DNA from: an uncultured Clostridia bacterium
Lineage (GTDB): Bacteria > Bacillota > Clostridia > Christensenellales > UBA1242
Length of the DNA stretch: 64,000 nt
Assembly (NCBI GenBank): GCA_934746715.1
Contig: CAKVFI010000003.1
Location: forward strand, 124,001-188,000
Direction: 5' to 3'
Positions 1-8,181 of the stretch are shown in pieces. The notes beneath the pieces are model-generated. The model had not been told where the DNA came from, did not search any database, and saw only the letters and a list, made by a program, of their open reading frames with translations. The first letter of the stretch is position 1, and the number at the start of each line of letters is the position of its first letter. Both the position numbers and the translations under genes were made by a program.

Positions 1-4
1 GCCA

Positions 5-409
5 ATGTTTGAATTAAGTAAAAATATTAGTGTAAGTTTTTACTATATTTATTTTGCAACATTGGTGCTGGCATTGTTTTCAACGCTAATGATTTGCAGT
101 TACAACATGCAAACAATTTTGTTTAAAAATCAATCGGCTTTTGGCGCTGGAGTGGTGGTTCTGTTTAATTTAATTTTGTCCCAAGTTGGTTACAAATTTA
201 TTGTGCAATATTTGTACGTTGCGTCTGGAATGATTAGTGCAATTTTTGTTGTTCTTATGATTGTGATGATAGTTGTAAAATTGCTTTGCAAAAACAAAAA
301 AATGATTATTTTAAACATTCCAATTTATGAGTATATGATAAGAAAAAATGATTTAATATCTCGCTCATACAAAAACAAAAATAAATATTTAAAATATAAA
401 AATAATTGA
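5..409 (+). CDS. Small membrane protein of unknown function
   Basis: A 134-residue protein that I do not recognise. Three hydrophobic stretches are visible, at about residues 12-31, 46-62 and 68-94. They are followed by a Lys/Asn-rich, strongly basic tail of about 40 residues that should lie in the cytoplasm. Only four bases precede the ATG in the window, so the ribosome site cannot be judged and the true start could lie upstream. The gene is followed by about 400 bases of extremely AT-rich DNA, so it looks like the end of a transcription unit. No catalytic motif is seen. Confidence 0.5.
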   Translation: MFELSKNISVSFYYIYFATLVLALFSTLMICSYNMQTILFKNQSAFGAGVVVLFNLILSQVGYKFIVQYLYVASGMISAIFVVLMIVMIVVKLLCKNKKMIILNIPIYEYMIRKNDLISRSYKNKNKYLKYKNN

Positions 410-804
410 AAAAACACATTAAAAAACAATAAATTTTTAAAATTATTAAAATTTTTTTTAATATATTAATAAATTATAGATTGTAAAAACATATATTCAT
501 AAAAAATCATATATATAAATTTATTTTAATATTATTATTTTGTTATTTTGTGTGAAAATATGACATTTTTTTGAAAATTAACAAAAAAATCATATTTTTC
601 ATATATTTTAAGTGGTTTTTAGTATGTTTTTTGCAATTTTTATTAATTTTTAATGTTTTTGTTAATATTATTTTATCTATTAAATTGTTGAAAAAAATAA
701 TAAAAAATTTAAAAACATACAATAATTTGAGCGGTATTTTGTCGATTTAATTTAAAATTTTAAATTTTTTTATTGATTTTTTAAGTTTATTGTATTTTTG
801 CTTT
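410..804. other. AT-rich intergenic stretch without recognisable genes
   Basis: About 400 bases of almost pure A/T runs between the end of the first gene and the convergent lytic transglycosylase gene. I found no open frame with a ribosome site, no clear DnaA-box cluster, no tRNA and no strong GC hairpin. It probably only separates two converging transcription units. Confidence 0.5.
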
Positions 805-1350
805 TTAAATAAATTTTGAATAATGTTTTAAATTTTTATTAACTTTTTTAATATAATTTTCAGTTTCGCTATATGGTATTTTTTTTAACGTTTTTCCATC
901 AGTTGAATATTGATTGTTTTTTAACCAACTGCGAACAATAGTTTCACCAGCGTTGTAACTTGCAAGGGCGGTGTTTGTGTCATCAAATTTGTTGATTAAA
1001 TATTTCAAATACATGCAACCAAAGTACAAATTTTGTTCAACATCAAACAAATTTTGTTGAGTTAAATTGATGTCCAAATTGTAATAATCAATCATGTATT
1101 GAGCAGTTGAAATTTTTATTTGCATCAATCCAATTGCACCTTTGTTTGATTCTGCATTTTTGTTAAAAGAACTTTCTGTGTTTATCACACTTGCAACAAG
1201 TGGTGCAGGCAAATTAAATTTGGCTGAATAAATTTTTATTTGCTCCAAATATTTTGTTGGATACATTTTTGCACAAGCAACAAAAAAACCTGCCATAAAC
1301 AAAACTATGGCAAACAAAATTGCAACAATAACTGCTGCTGGTTTTTTCAT
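805..1350 (-). CDS. Membrane-anchored lytic transglycosylase (Slt/MltE type)
   Basis: A 181-residue murein hydrolase of the soluble lytic transglycosylase family, which cleaves the MurNAc-GlcNAc bond to give 1,6-anhydro ends. A single N-terminal hydrophobic helix (residues 5-27) should hold it on the outer face of the membrane. The family motifs are in order: NTESSF with the catalytic Glu at about residue 59, GLMQI at 74-78, SYNAG at 131-135, and a late Tyr-containing segment (ETENYIKKV). The size is normal for small clostridial members. It lies on the minus strand just downstream of dinB but has its own spacing. The substrate is inferred from the family only. Confidence 0.85.
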   Translation of the reverse strand: MKKPAAVIVAILFAIVLFMAGFFVACAKMYPTKYLEQIKIYSAKFNLPAPLVASVINTESSFNKNAESNKGAIGLMQIKISTAQYMIDYYNLDINLTQQNLFDVEQNLYFGCMYLKYLINKFDDTNTALASYNAGETIVRSWLKNNQYSTDGKTLKKIPYSETENYIKKVNKNLKHYSKFI

Positions 1351-1413
1351 ATTTTATATTATGCAGGTTTTGAATTTTATAAACATTAACAATTTGGCTA
1401 AACAAATATTTTG

Positions 1414-2589
1414 TTAAAAAGATTTGTAGTCCTTTGCAAAGGAAATAACATCTTCGCCAAATTTGTCTTTAAGTTTATCAATGGCGGAGCATAGGTCTTC
1501 ATTTTTTTGATTTGTAAAAATGTTAACTTGTTGATTGTCTCCGCTGGTTGTAAGGTTTGTAACAGAAATGCGCAACGCTCGCACGGGTGCAAACTTTGTG
1601 CCGGCAAGCGCCAAAAATATTTCATAAGCAAAATTAAAAATATCTTGCTCGTTGCTGAAGCTCACACTTTTTTTGTTTTGCATTGCAGAGTAAGTGAAAT
1701 CGGCATATTTAATACCCAAATGAATGGTGTTTGCTTTAAAACCATGAACACGCAAACGCTTTGCCACTTTGCTTGCCAAATCTCGCAAAAAATTTTTTAT
1801 TTCATCAATCGTTGTCATGTCATGCACCGCGGTGGCACCATTGCCCACACTTTTTGTGTCTTCATCTTTTGGAGTTATCAATTTATCGTCATCAATGCCA
1901 TTAACGGCATTAAAAAGGTATGTGCCCACGACACCAAAATGAGCCTGCAAAAAAGATGGAGTAAGAGAGTACAGGTCAAAAAGAGTGTTAACATTCATTT
2001 TTCTCAATTTTTCCGCTGTGTGTTTGCCAATCATAATCATGTCTTCAATTTTGGTTTTTTTCAAAATTTCCAAATGATTTTGGTGATTAATTTCAGTCAA
2101 TCCCATTGGCTTTTTCATGTCGCTGCCAAGTTTTGCAAGTGTTTTGCCCCAAGAAATGCCAATTGAAACGGAAAGCCCCAATTCGTCTTTAACTTGTTTT
2201 TGAATTTTTGTGGCAAGCTCAATTGGTGTGCAGTTAAAAAATTTTAAACTGCCAGTAACATCTAACCAGCATTCATCAATGCCAAATGGCTCAATAAGGT
2301 CAGTGTATTGATAATAAATTTCATGGCATTTTTCACTATATTCTTGATATTTTTCATGCTTTGGTGTAACGCAAATTAAAGTAGGGCATTTTTGTTTTGC
2401 TTCCCAGATTGCCTCTCCAGTTTTAACACCAAACGCTTTTGCAAGATAATTTTTTGCCAAAATTATGCCCGTGCGCTTGTTTGGGTCGCCAGCAACGGCA
2501 ATTGCATAGTTTTTTAATGATGGATTTAACAAACACTCAACAGAGGCGTAAAAATTGTTGCAATCAACGTGGAATATGACCCTTTCCAT
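1414..2589 (-). CDS. dinB: DNA polymerase IV (Y family)
   Basis: A 391-residue error-prone translesion polymerase. The palm carboxylates are visible: Asp9 in the N-terminal HVDCNNFYASVE block, and Asp105-Glu106 in GIDECWLDVT. The Phe13-Tyr14 pair holds the steric-gate position. The finger and thumb HhH region (IGKHTAEKLRKMNV) and a little-finger domain follow. The start is fixed by AAAGGAG just upstream of ATG. The promoter contains a near-perfect LexA box (2613-2626), so the gene should be induced by DNA damage. A C-terminal beta-clamp peptide is not obvious. Dozens of Y-family relatives share this layout; I prefer dinB to the plasmid UvrX type because of its length and chromosomal context. 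Confidence 0.93.
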   Translation of the reverse strand: MERVIFHVDCNNFYASVECLLNPSLKNYAIAVAGDPNKRTGIILAKNYLAKAFGVKTGEAIWEAKQKCPTLICVTPKHEKYQEYSEKCHEIYYQYTDLIEPFGIDECWLDVTGSLKFFNCTPIELATKIQKQVKDELGLSVSIGISWGKTLAKLGSDMKKPMGLTEINHQNHLEILKKTKIEDMIMIGKHTAEKLRKMNVNTLFDLYSLTPSFLQAHFGVVGTYLFNAVNGIDDDKLITPKDEDTKSVGNGATAVHDMTTIDEIKNFLRDLASKVAKRLRVHGFKANTIHLGIKYADFTYSAMQNKKSVSFSNEQDIFNFAYEIFLALAGTKFAPVRALRISVTNLTTSGDNQQVNIFTNQKNEDLCSAIDKLKDKFGEDVISFAKDYKSF

Positions 2590-2607
2590 AAAAACTCCTT
2601 TGCATCT

Positions 2608-2636
2608 ATTTTAGAACATATGTTCGATATTGTCAA
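2608..2636 (-). promoter_or_regulatory. dinB promoter with embedded LexA (SOS) operator
   Basis: Read on the minus strand: a TTGACA -35 (2631-2636), a 17-base spacer and TAAAAT as -10 (2608-2613). The spacer holds CGAACATATGTTCT (2613-2626), which matches the Gram-positive LexA consensus CGAACRNRYGTTYG at all but the last position. A repressor bound there would cover the whole promoter. Confidence 0.85.
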
Positions 2637-2731
2637 CATAATTTTTTAAAAATTTGGATTTTGCTAAAAAAATTTTGTTAATTTATCTTTGTTTTTGCAC
2701 AATTTAAGCCTTTTTGTTAACAAAAAAACAC

Positions 2732-2768
2732 TAGACAATCAAGGTAAAAATCTGTTATAATACAGCAT
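2732..2768 (+). promoter_or_regulatory. engB promoter, apparently leaderless
   Basis: TAGACA (2732-2737), an 18-base spacer and TATAAT (2756-2761) are followed after only seven bases by the engB ATG. There is no ribosome-binding purine run. Transcription should start at or next to the A of the start codon. Confidence 0.6.
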
Positions 2769-3359
2769 ATGGAAGAAATAAGATTTATTAATGCAAAGTT
2801 TATAAAAAGTGCCAGCAAAAAAGCAGAATTTGTTGATGATGAATTACCTCAAATTGCAATTGTTGGGCGCAGCAATGTTGGCAAAAGCAGTTTGATAAAT
2901 ATGCTTACAAACAACAGCAAAATTGCAAAAACAAGTTCAACCCCAGGCAGAACCCGTTTGGTTAACTATTTTAACATTAACAACCAATTTTATTTGGTGG
3001 ATTTACCCGGCTATGGCTTTAACAAAGCGGGCAAAAACCTTGCTTTGGCATGGGATAGTGTGATGAATGATTATTTTGTTGGCAATCCAAAATTAAAATT
3101 GGTTTTGTTGCTTGTTGATTGTAGAATTGGATTAACCGAACTTGACAAGCAAATGATTGACTACCTTGCAACAAATCAATTGCCTTGCGTGATTGTGCTT
3201 ACAAAAACGGACAAAATCTCTCGCAGTGAATTGAACAATAAAATTGCAAAAACTTGTTTGGAAGTTCGTTTTAACAAAGATTTTGTTGTGCCAACAAGTG
3301 CCAGCAAAAAACAAGGGAGAGACAAAATTGCTCACATCATAAAACAACATTTGGAATAA
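2769..3359 (+). CDS. engB: Ribosome biogenesis GTPase EngB/YsxC
   Basis: A 196-residue GTPase of the TrmE-Era-EngA-YihA superfamily, needed for late large-subunit assembly in Bacillus. All nucleotide motifs are present: the P-loop GRSNVGKS at about residues 33-40, the switch I region TSSTPGRT near 55-62, DLPGYG at 78-83, TKTDK for guanine recognition, and a late SA motif (TSASKK). The length is typical. No Shine-Dalgarno sequence precedes the ATG; the -10 box sits seven bases upstream instead. In many Firmicutes engB follows lon or clpX; here it stands alone between dinB and a shared terminator. Confidence 0.95.
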   Translation: MEEIRFINAKFIKSASKKAEFVDDELPQIAIVGRSNVGKSSLINMLTNNSKIAKTSSTPGRTRLVNYFNINNQFYLVDLPGYGFNKAGKNLALAWDSVMNDYFVGNPKLKLVLLLVDCRIGLTELDKQMIDYLATNQLPCVIVLTKTDKISRSELNNKIAKTCLEVRFNKDFVVPTSASKKQGRDKIAHIIKQHLE

Positions 3360-3386
3360 AAAATCCCCAAACAAGGGGACTTTTTT
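3357..3386. terminator. Bidirectional terminator between engB and the unknown gene
   Basis: The stem TCCCC/GGGGA (3364-3368, 3375-3379) is flanked by an A run on the left and six T on the right. It can therefore end transcription from both converging genes. Confidence 0.8.
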
Positions 3387-3399
3387 GTTGTGTTTTTAC

Positions 3400-3533
3400 T
3401 TCGCATTCTGTGACTGCGGACTAACCGCTGTTGGGTAAAGTGGCAAATAAAGATATAAAATCTTTGCTGTACCGTTGATACCAACTAGCGTTTATTTCGC
3501 ATTCTGTGACTGCGGACTAACCGCTGTTGGGTA
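3400..3533 (-). repeat. 38-bp direct repeat, duplicated 3' end of the neighbouring gene
   Basis: The 38 bases at 3496-3533, which encode the last residues and approach the stop of the gene at 3492-4160, recur without mismatch at 3400-3437. The offset is 96 bases, exactly 32 codons, so the second copy stays in the same frame. The frame after the stop reads TLVGINGTAK... and ends again in the same LPLYPTAVSPQSQNAK and a stop. Confidence 0.85.
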
Positions 3534-4160
3534 CAACGGAAGATCGAACACTCCTGGGCAGACATCGCCACCAGTGTATGGCGTGCATGGTGGGATTGGG
3601 CAATAGCCGTAACTTGGCACAAGTACATCAACATCAGCAACAATTTTCAAAATGGTTGTAACACATGCATTGATTGTAAATCCGCCTGTTGTTACGTTGT
3701 AAGTGCCAGCAGAAATAACTGTTGTGCCAAAAGCTACCACATTAATTGGAGTGAGAGATGGTTGTGGCACATACAAAACAACATCCTGTGGCAAACTTAT
3801 TGTGCCTGTTGCAGTGCCGGCAACATTGTTGGCATCGGTGTATGTAACTGTAACTGGAATGTTGATTGTGGCTTGAACCCTCGCAAAGTTTGGTCTGTCA
3901 TCAAAGCGGGTGATGTTAACGCCAGTTACTGTTGCATTTTGCCCAACAACCGAATTGCCGCTAACAAAAGTTAATGGAGTGGTTGGATTGGCAGGGGTGA
4001 AACCAGTGAGAGTAAGGGCGTAATCTTCAAGTTGGCTTTGATTCATACAAGCGTCAAACACTTTTGTTGCTTGAATGCAAATTCTTTCACACAAACCATT
4101 TGTTATGTTGTTCGTTTGCCCGGGGAAAATTCCTGGACGCGAATCAGTATAAAATGACAT
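3492..4160 (-). CDS. Unknown beta-rich protein, possibly a coat or surface component
   Basis: A 222-residue protein with a strong AGGAGGT ribosome site before ATG. I recognise no family. The N-terminal block (TDSRPGIFPGQTNN, then CERICIQATKVFDACMNQ) is Cys-containing and polar. It is followed by a Thr/Val-rich region of alternating hydrophobic residues suggesting beta strands, and a Cys-Pro-rich tail (YGYCPIPPC). No signal peptide or membrane segment is seen. The Cys-bearing KVFDAC segment recalls clostridial spore-surface proteins, but that is only an impression. Immediately after the stop lies an in-frame second copy of its C terminus, suggesting recombination between related genes. Confidence 0.55.
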   Translation of the reverse strand: MSFYTDSRPGIFPGQTNNITNGLCERICIQATKVFDACMNQSQLEDYALTLTGFTPANPTTPLTFVSGNSVVGQNATVTGVNITRFDDRPNFARVQATINIPVTVTYTDANNVAGTATGTISLPQDVVLYVPQPSLTPINVVAFGTTVISAGTYNVTTGGFTINACVTTILKIVADVDVLVPSYGYCPIPPCTPYTGGDVCPGVFDLPLYPTAVSPQSQNAK

Positions 4161-4345
4161 TTTAACCTCCTAAAATACTACTATATTTTATTCAAACTTG
4201 CAAAAATATGTTAAAAATAATCAAATCTTGGCATTAGTGATTGACACAAACTCTTTAATTTGATAGTCTTTTAATACAAAGTATTAATCAAAATTTAATA
4301 TTTTTTAATAGATAAATTAATAAAATTTTTGCATGAGGTTAAAAT

Positions 4346-4939
4346 ATGATTTTTGCTATTGTTGCATTTGTTGCAACCATTGTTTCAATAATTTTGGGGT
4401 TTACCATAGGTGTTAATTTGCTTGGCTTTACTGATGGATTTATTTTGCGTTCTGTTGCCAACACTTTGCTTTTGCTTGCTGGCATAAACATCATATGTGC
4501 ATTGTGCTTTCAAAATTTGTTGCTTAAAAAAATCAATCCTTTAAAACCATATTACAAACCACATCCATGGGAAGAAAAACTTTATTTAAAACTCGGCGTT
4601 AGAAAGTGGAAAGACAAAATACCAGAACTTGGCAAATTGTTTGCAGGGTTTGATAAATCTCAAATTGGCGACATGAAAGACAATGAACATGTGAAACAAT
4701 TTATTGCTGAAACGATTACGGCAGAATATATTCATAAATCTAGTGCTTTGTTTGGTTTTATTGCTGTGGTAGGGTGTTTAAAAACTTGGTTTATTGTTGG
4801 GATTCCTTTGCTTTTGGCAAATATTATAATAAACATAATGCCAGTGATTGTTCAACGCTATAATCGTCCAAAATTGTATATGCTTTATGCAAGAAATGAA
4901 AAATTGAAAAAACAAAATACAAAAAAGGAAGAGCAATGA
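4346..4939 (+). CDS. CrtO-like membrane acyltransferase family protein
   Basis: A 197-residue integral membrane protein with hydrophobic helices at about 3-25, 36-58, 133-150 and 150-170. The central segment (KPHPWEEKLYLKLGVRKWKDKIPELG, then an ET..AEYIHK block) resembles the staphylococcal glycosyl-4,4'-diaponeurosporenoate acyltransferase family, in which WE..LY..LG...WK..LP..G is conserved. No carotenoid genes are nearby, so the substrate is unknown and the assignment rests on motif resemblance only. Its stop overlaps the ATG of the following phosphoesterase by four bases, so the two are co-translated. Confidence 0.5.
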   Translation: MIFAIVAFVATIVSIILGFTIGVNLLGFTDGFILRSVANTLLLLAGINIICALCFQNLLLKKINPLKPYYKPHPWEEKLYLKLGVRKWKDKIPELGKLFAGFDKSQIGDMKDNEHVKQFIAETITAEYIHKSSALFGFIAVVGCLKTWFIVGIPLLLANIIINIMPVIVQRYNRPKLYMLYARNEKLKKQNTKKEEQ

Positions 4940-5631
4940 AAATATATTCAATAAGTGACCTGCATTTAGACATAAACAACACAAAACCAATGGATGTTTT
5001 TGGACATGTTTGGAACAATTACATTGAAAAAATTGTGACAGATTGGAACGCAAAAGTTGCTGATGATGACATAGTTGTGCTTGCTGGGGATTTTTCCTGG
5101 GCTATGAAACTTGAAGATGTTGTGCCTGATTTTAATTGGCTTAACACCTTAAAAGGCACTAAAATAATTATTCGTGGCAATCACGATTATTGGTGGCACA
5201 GTGTGAGCAAAGTGCGCTCAGTGTTGCCTCAAAATGTTTTTGCTTTGCAAAATGACGCAATTAAAATTGGAAATTACATTTTTTGCGGCAATCGTGGTTG
5301 GTTGATACCAGAAGGCAAAAATAATAACGATGAAAACAACAAAATCTATGCACGAGAGTTGATTAGGTTAGATTTGTCGCTTAAAAGTGCGCAAGCATTA
5401 AAAACCGCTGATGAAAAAATAATTTACATCACACATTATCCACCTTTCAACAACAAAGTTGAGCCTAACGAGTTTACGCGCATGATTGAGCAGGCTGGCG
5501 TAGATACTTGCATTTTTGCGCATTTGCATGGCTACATTAACCCAAAAATGATGTATAATGAAATCAATGGCGTAAAATATTATTTAACCAGTTGTGACGC
5601 ATTGCACAACCAATTGTTGGAAATAGAGTAA
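4936..5631 (+). CDS. Calcineurin-like metallophosphoesterase
   Basis: A 231-residue soluble dimetal phosphoesterase. The signature runs in order: SDLHLD (Asp8, His10), GDFSWAM, GNHDYWW, THYPPF and FAHLHGY, which together supply the metal ligands and catalytic His of the superfamily. It is coupled to the preceding membrane protein by an ATGA overlap and ends nine bases before rsmH. The substrate cannot be told from sequence; relatives are often annotated simply as metallophosphoesterase or serine/threonine phosphatase. Confidence 0.85.
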   Translation: MKIYSISDLHLDINNTKPMDVFGHVWNNYIEKIVTDWNAKVADDDIVVLAGDFSWAMKLEDVVPDFNWLNTLKGTKIIIRGNHDYWWHSVSKVRSVLPQNVFALQNDAIKIGNYIFCGNRGWLIPEGKNNNDENNKIYARELIRLDLSLKSAQALKTADEKIIYITHYPPFNNKVEPNEFTRMIEQAGVDTCIFAHLHGYINPKMMYNEINGVKYYLTSCDALHNQLLEIE

Positions 5632-5640
5632 AAGGATAGT

Positions 5641-6570
5641 ATGGAATTTAAGCATATATCAGTTTTAAAACAAGAGAGCATAAACGGGCTTAACATTAAG
5701 CCTGATGGTGTTTACGTGGACTGCACAACTGGTGGTGGCGGTCATTCACTTGAAATTGCAAAAAAATTAACCACTGGCAGATTGATTTGTATAGACAAGG
5801 ATACCGATGCACTTGCAGCCGCTCACGAGCGATTGGCGGACTACCTTGACAAAATCACATTTGTAAACAACAATTTTGCAAATATTGATGAAATCTTGGC
5901 AGAACTTGGCATTGATGGTGTGGACGGAATTTTGGCAGATTTGGGCGTTAGCAGTTATCAAATTGACACTGCAACACGCGGTTTTAGTTTTATGAAAGAT
6001 GCAAGGCTTGATATGCGTATGGACAAATCTCAAACTTTGGACGCGGAATATGTGGTAAACCATTATAGTGAAGCAGATTTGGCACGCATTATGTTTGATT
6101 ATGGGGAAGAGCGCAATTCCCGCCAAATTGCCCGCAAAATTGTAAAACAACGCGAGCAAAAACCAATCACAACAACTTTTGAGCTGCGAGATATTGTTGT
6201 TTCAAGTTATCCACCAAAATTTCAAGGCAAACCAAGTTTGTGCAACAAGGTTTTTCAAGCCATTCGCATTGAAGTTAACAACGAACTTAACGATTTGCCA
6301 AAGGCAGTTGAAAAAATGTTGCAAGTTTTGAAAAAAAATGGTAGAATTTGTATAATTACATTCCATCCATTGGAAGATAGAATAATAAAAAACACATTCA
6401 AATTGCATTCAACTGATTGCATATGCCCACCAAGGTTGCCAAAATGCGTTTGCAATCACAAAGCAGATGTAAAATTAATCACGCGCCACCCAATTGTGCC
6501 AACGGACAATGAGTTGCTTTCAAACACTCGCTCTGGCAGCGCAAAATTGCGTATAGCGGAAAAATTGTAA
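5641..6570 (+). CDS. rsmH: 16S rRNA m4C1402 methyltransferase
   Basis: A 309-residue MraW/RsmH enzyme that methylates N4 of C1402 in 16S rRNA using SAM. Seen: the SAM-binding motif CTTGGGGHS, the acidic loop DKDTDAL, GILADLGVSSYQID and the FHPLEDRIIK region. It opens the dcw cluster, but mraZ, its usual upstream partner, is missing; a phosphoesterase precedes it instead. Six bases separate its stop from the next ATG. Confidence 0.96.
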   Translation: MEFKHISVLKQESINGLNIKPDGVYVDCTTGGGGHSLEIAKKLTTGRLICIDKDTDALAAAHERLADYLDKITFVNNNFANIDEILAELGIDGVDGILADLGVSSYQIDTATRGFSFMKDARLDMRMDKSQTLDAEYVVNHYSEADLARIMFDYGEERNSRQIARKIVKQREQKPITTTFELRDIVVSSYPPKFQGKPSLCNKVFQAIRIEVNNELNDLPKAVEKMLQVLKKNGRICIITFHPLEDRIIKNTFKLHSTDCICPPRLPKCVCNHKADVKLITRHPIVPTDNELLSNTRSGSAKLRIAEKL

Positions 6571-6576
6571 GGTAAA

Positions 6577-7107
6577 ATGGAAGAATTAGAAAAACAAGCA
6601 CAAACTCAAACATCAACAGCAATCGAGCAGGAAACAAAACAAGAAATATCGCTCGATAATTTTCCAAGCATTCAAGACCTTGTTAAAAGTGAACAAGAAG
6701 TTAAATCCGAGCGCAAATTGCAAGGTTTAACCAGCGCAGAACCTGCTCAAACATTGGAAGATAGGCCTTTTGCCCGCAAGGAAGACGAACGCAAAAAATT
6801 TGTTAAAAAACGCCTTAAACTTGTTACAGGTGTTTACATTGCAGTTGCAACTTTGTTGCTTGCGTTTGTTGGGGTTAATGTTGGCACTCTTGCAGTGTTA
6901 AACAAAAAAATCAACGACCACACAAAAACCATTCAAGCAGAAACAACAGCCATAAATTTGATGAAAGATGCCGACACTCCAGATGCGGACATCACTGGTG
7001 AAGACATTGCAATAACATTAAACCCACCACGAGATTACAATGACGACAAGCAAACTTTAACATTTTTGGACAAAATAACCATTTTGTTTAGAAATTTGTT
7101 TAATTAA
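6577..7107 (+). CDS. FtsL-like septal membrane protein (by position)
   Basis: A 176-residue single-pass protein: an acidic Gln/Glu-rich cytoplasmic tail of about 80 residues, a basic stop (KKRLK), one transmembrane helix (83-106) and about 70 extracellular residues with a short heptad-like stretch. The position between rsmH and ftsI, the size and the topology fit FtsL, a division protein that normally pairs with DivIB and DivIC. FtsL sequences are barely conserved, and the N-terminal tail is longer than usual. I therefore give no symbol. A terminator follows, so it is not co-transcribed with ftsI. Confidence 0.55.
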   Translation: MEELEKQAQTQTSTAIEQETKQEISLDNFPSIQDLVKSEQEVKSERKLQGLTSAEPAQTLEDRPFARKEDERKKFVKKRLKLVTGVYIAVATLLLAFVGVNVGTLAVLNKKINDHTKTIQAETTAINLMKDADTPDADITGEDIAITLNPPRDYNDDKQTLTFLDKITILFRNLFN

Positions 7108-7142
7108 AAAAACAACCACCCAAAATACGGGCGGTTTTTTAT
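7108..7142 (+). terminator. Terminator after the ftsL-like gene
   Basis: AACCACCC and GGGCGGTT form a stem with one A-C mismatch around a short loop, followed by six T. It splits the rsmH-ftsL unit from the rest of the division cluster. Confidence 0.7.
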
Positions 7143-7208
7143 TGTAAACAACAAAATAATTTGTTTTTGCAGTATTATTTTTTTAAATAAGATTTTGGTG
7201 TATTTATC

Positions 7209-8129
7209 TTACAACTCTTTTTGCAATTCTTTAATTTCATCTTCCCACATGTCAATATATCTACCGCAGTCAGCCATATATTCTTTAACCACGTAATAAT
7301 CACTTGCTATTTCAAAATATTCCATTGCTTTATCCATCTTTTCAATTGCATTGTTGTAAGTACTGATGCTTTCATTAAAATATTTGACAGTGCAAACTGC
7401 ATCGTTGTATAAATCAACCGCTTTGTAGTATGCACTTTTGCAAGCGCTCATTTTTTCTTTTTCAATTTCACCTTGCGAAATATAATCTAAAAGGTTATCA
7501 CAATCTTCAATTTCTTCGTCAAAAATGTTTGTTTCCAAAATTTTGTTCAATTCTTTATAAAATAATTTGGAACAATCTGCTGAAGTTCTAGCACCAGAAT
7601 AAAAATTGCTTTTGTAAGAACTCCAAGCAGAAGAATAGTATTTTTCAGCACGCTTCATCAGATATTCTTTTTCAGCTTGAATTTTTGCCTTGCATATTTC
7701 AAGTTTTTGATAGGCTTCCGCTTTTTGATACCATTTTTTTGCTTCAACGTAAAAAGCAAGTTTTTCAAAAGGTTCTAGGTCTAAAATGCCAAGATGAGCA
7801 TGATAGTCTCCTTTATGTAACAATTTATCGCCTTGAGTGATGTATTCTGCATTTTGTCTTAACAATTCATCATTTTGCCTTTGAATTTCATTTTCATTTT
7901 CTTTTTCTTTTTGCAATTGTTCAGTGCAACTCACCACAAGGTTTTCAGTGGGTTGAACATCTACTACGTTTTTGTATCTGTTATTCAATTCTTCATAGCG
8001 TTGGTTAACACGGATAGACCAATCAGGTTCTTTAAATTGTTCCTTAAGCCAATTTTGAAATTCTTCTTCTGTCATAGAATTTTTAAATTCTTCTGACACT
8101 TCAATCGCTTTAAAATAAATTTTTGACAT
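7209..8129 (-). CDS. Unknown helical protein, paralogue of the next gene
   Basis: A 306-residue, entirely alpha-helical, Lys/Glu/Tyr-rich cytoplasmic protein without signal or membrane helix. I chose the ATG at 8129 because GGAGGT lies five bases before it; an in-frame TTG at 8141 falls on that ribosome site. Two segments match the neighbouring gene: YI..GDK...L..YVEAKKWYQKA in the middle, and EK...C..AY.KA...YN...S...Y...LD at the C end. The repeated A..W/Y..A pattern resembles tetratricopeptide-like helical hairpins. Function unknown. Both genes interrupt the division cluster on the opposite strand. Confidence 0.65.
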   Translation of the reverse strand: MSKIYFKAIEVSEEFKNSMTEEEFQNWLKEQFKEPDWSIRVNQRYEELNNRYKNVVDVQPTENLVVSCTEQLQKEKENENEIQRQNDELLRQNAEYITQGDKLLHKGDYHAHLGILDLEPFEKLAFYVEAKKWYQKAEAYQKLEICKAKIQAEKEYLMKRAEKYYSSAWSSYKSNFYSGARTSADCSKLFYKELNKILETNIFDEEIEDCDNLLDYISQGEIEKEKMSACKSAYYKAVDLYNDAVCTVKYFNESISTYNNAIEKMDKAMEYFEIASDYYVVKEYMADCGRYIDMWEDEIKELQKEL

Positions 8130-8181
8130 ATAGACCTCCAAACTAATTTTAAATTTTTTTATTTACAAATTTATAGCACAG

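Noticed and set aside
410..804. Possible replication origin in the AT-rich stretch
   Set aside because: I find no cluster of DnaA boxes and no dnaA/dnaN next to it.
1507..2166. 219-codon open frame antisense to dinB
   Set aside because: It has no ribosome site, is Cys/His/Phe-rich as a reverse-strand shadow, and dinB is certain.
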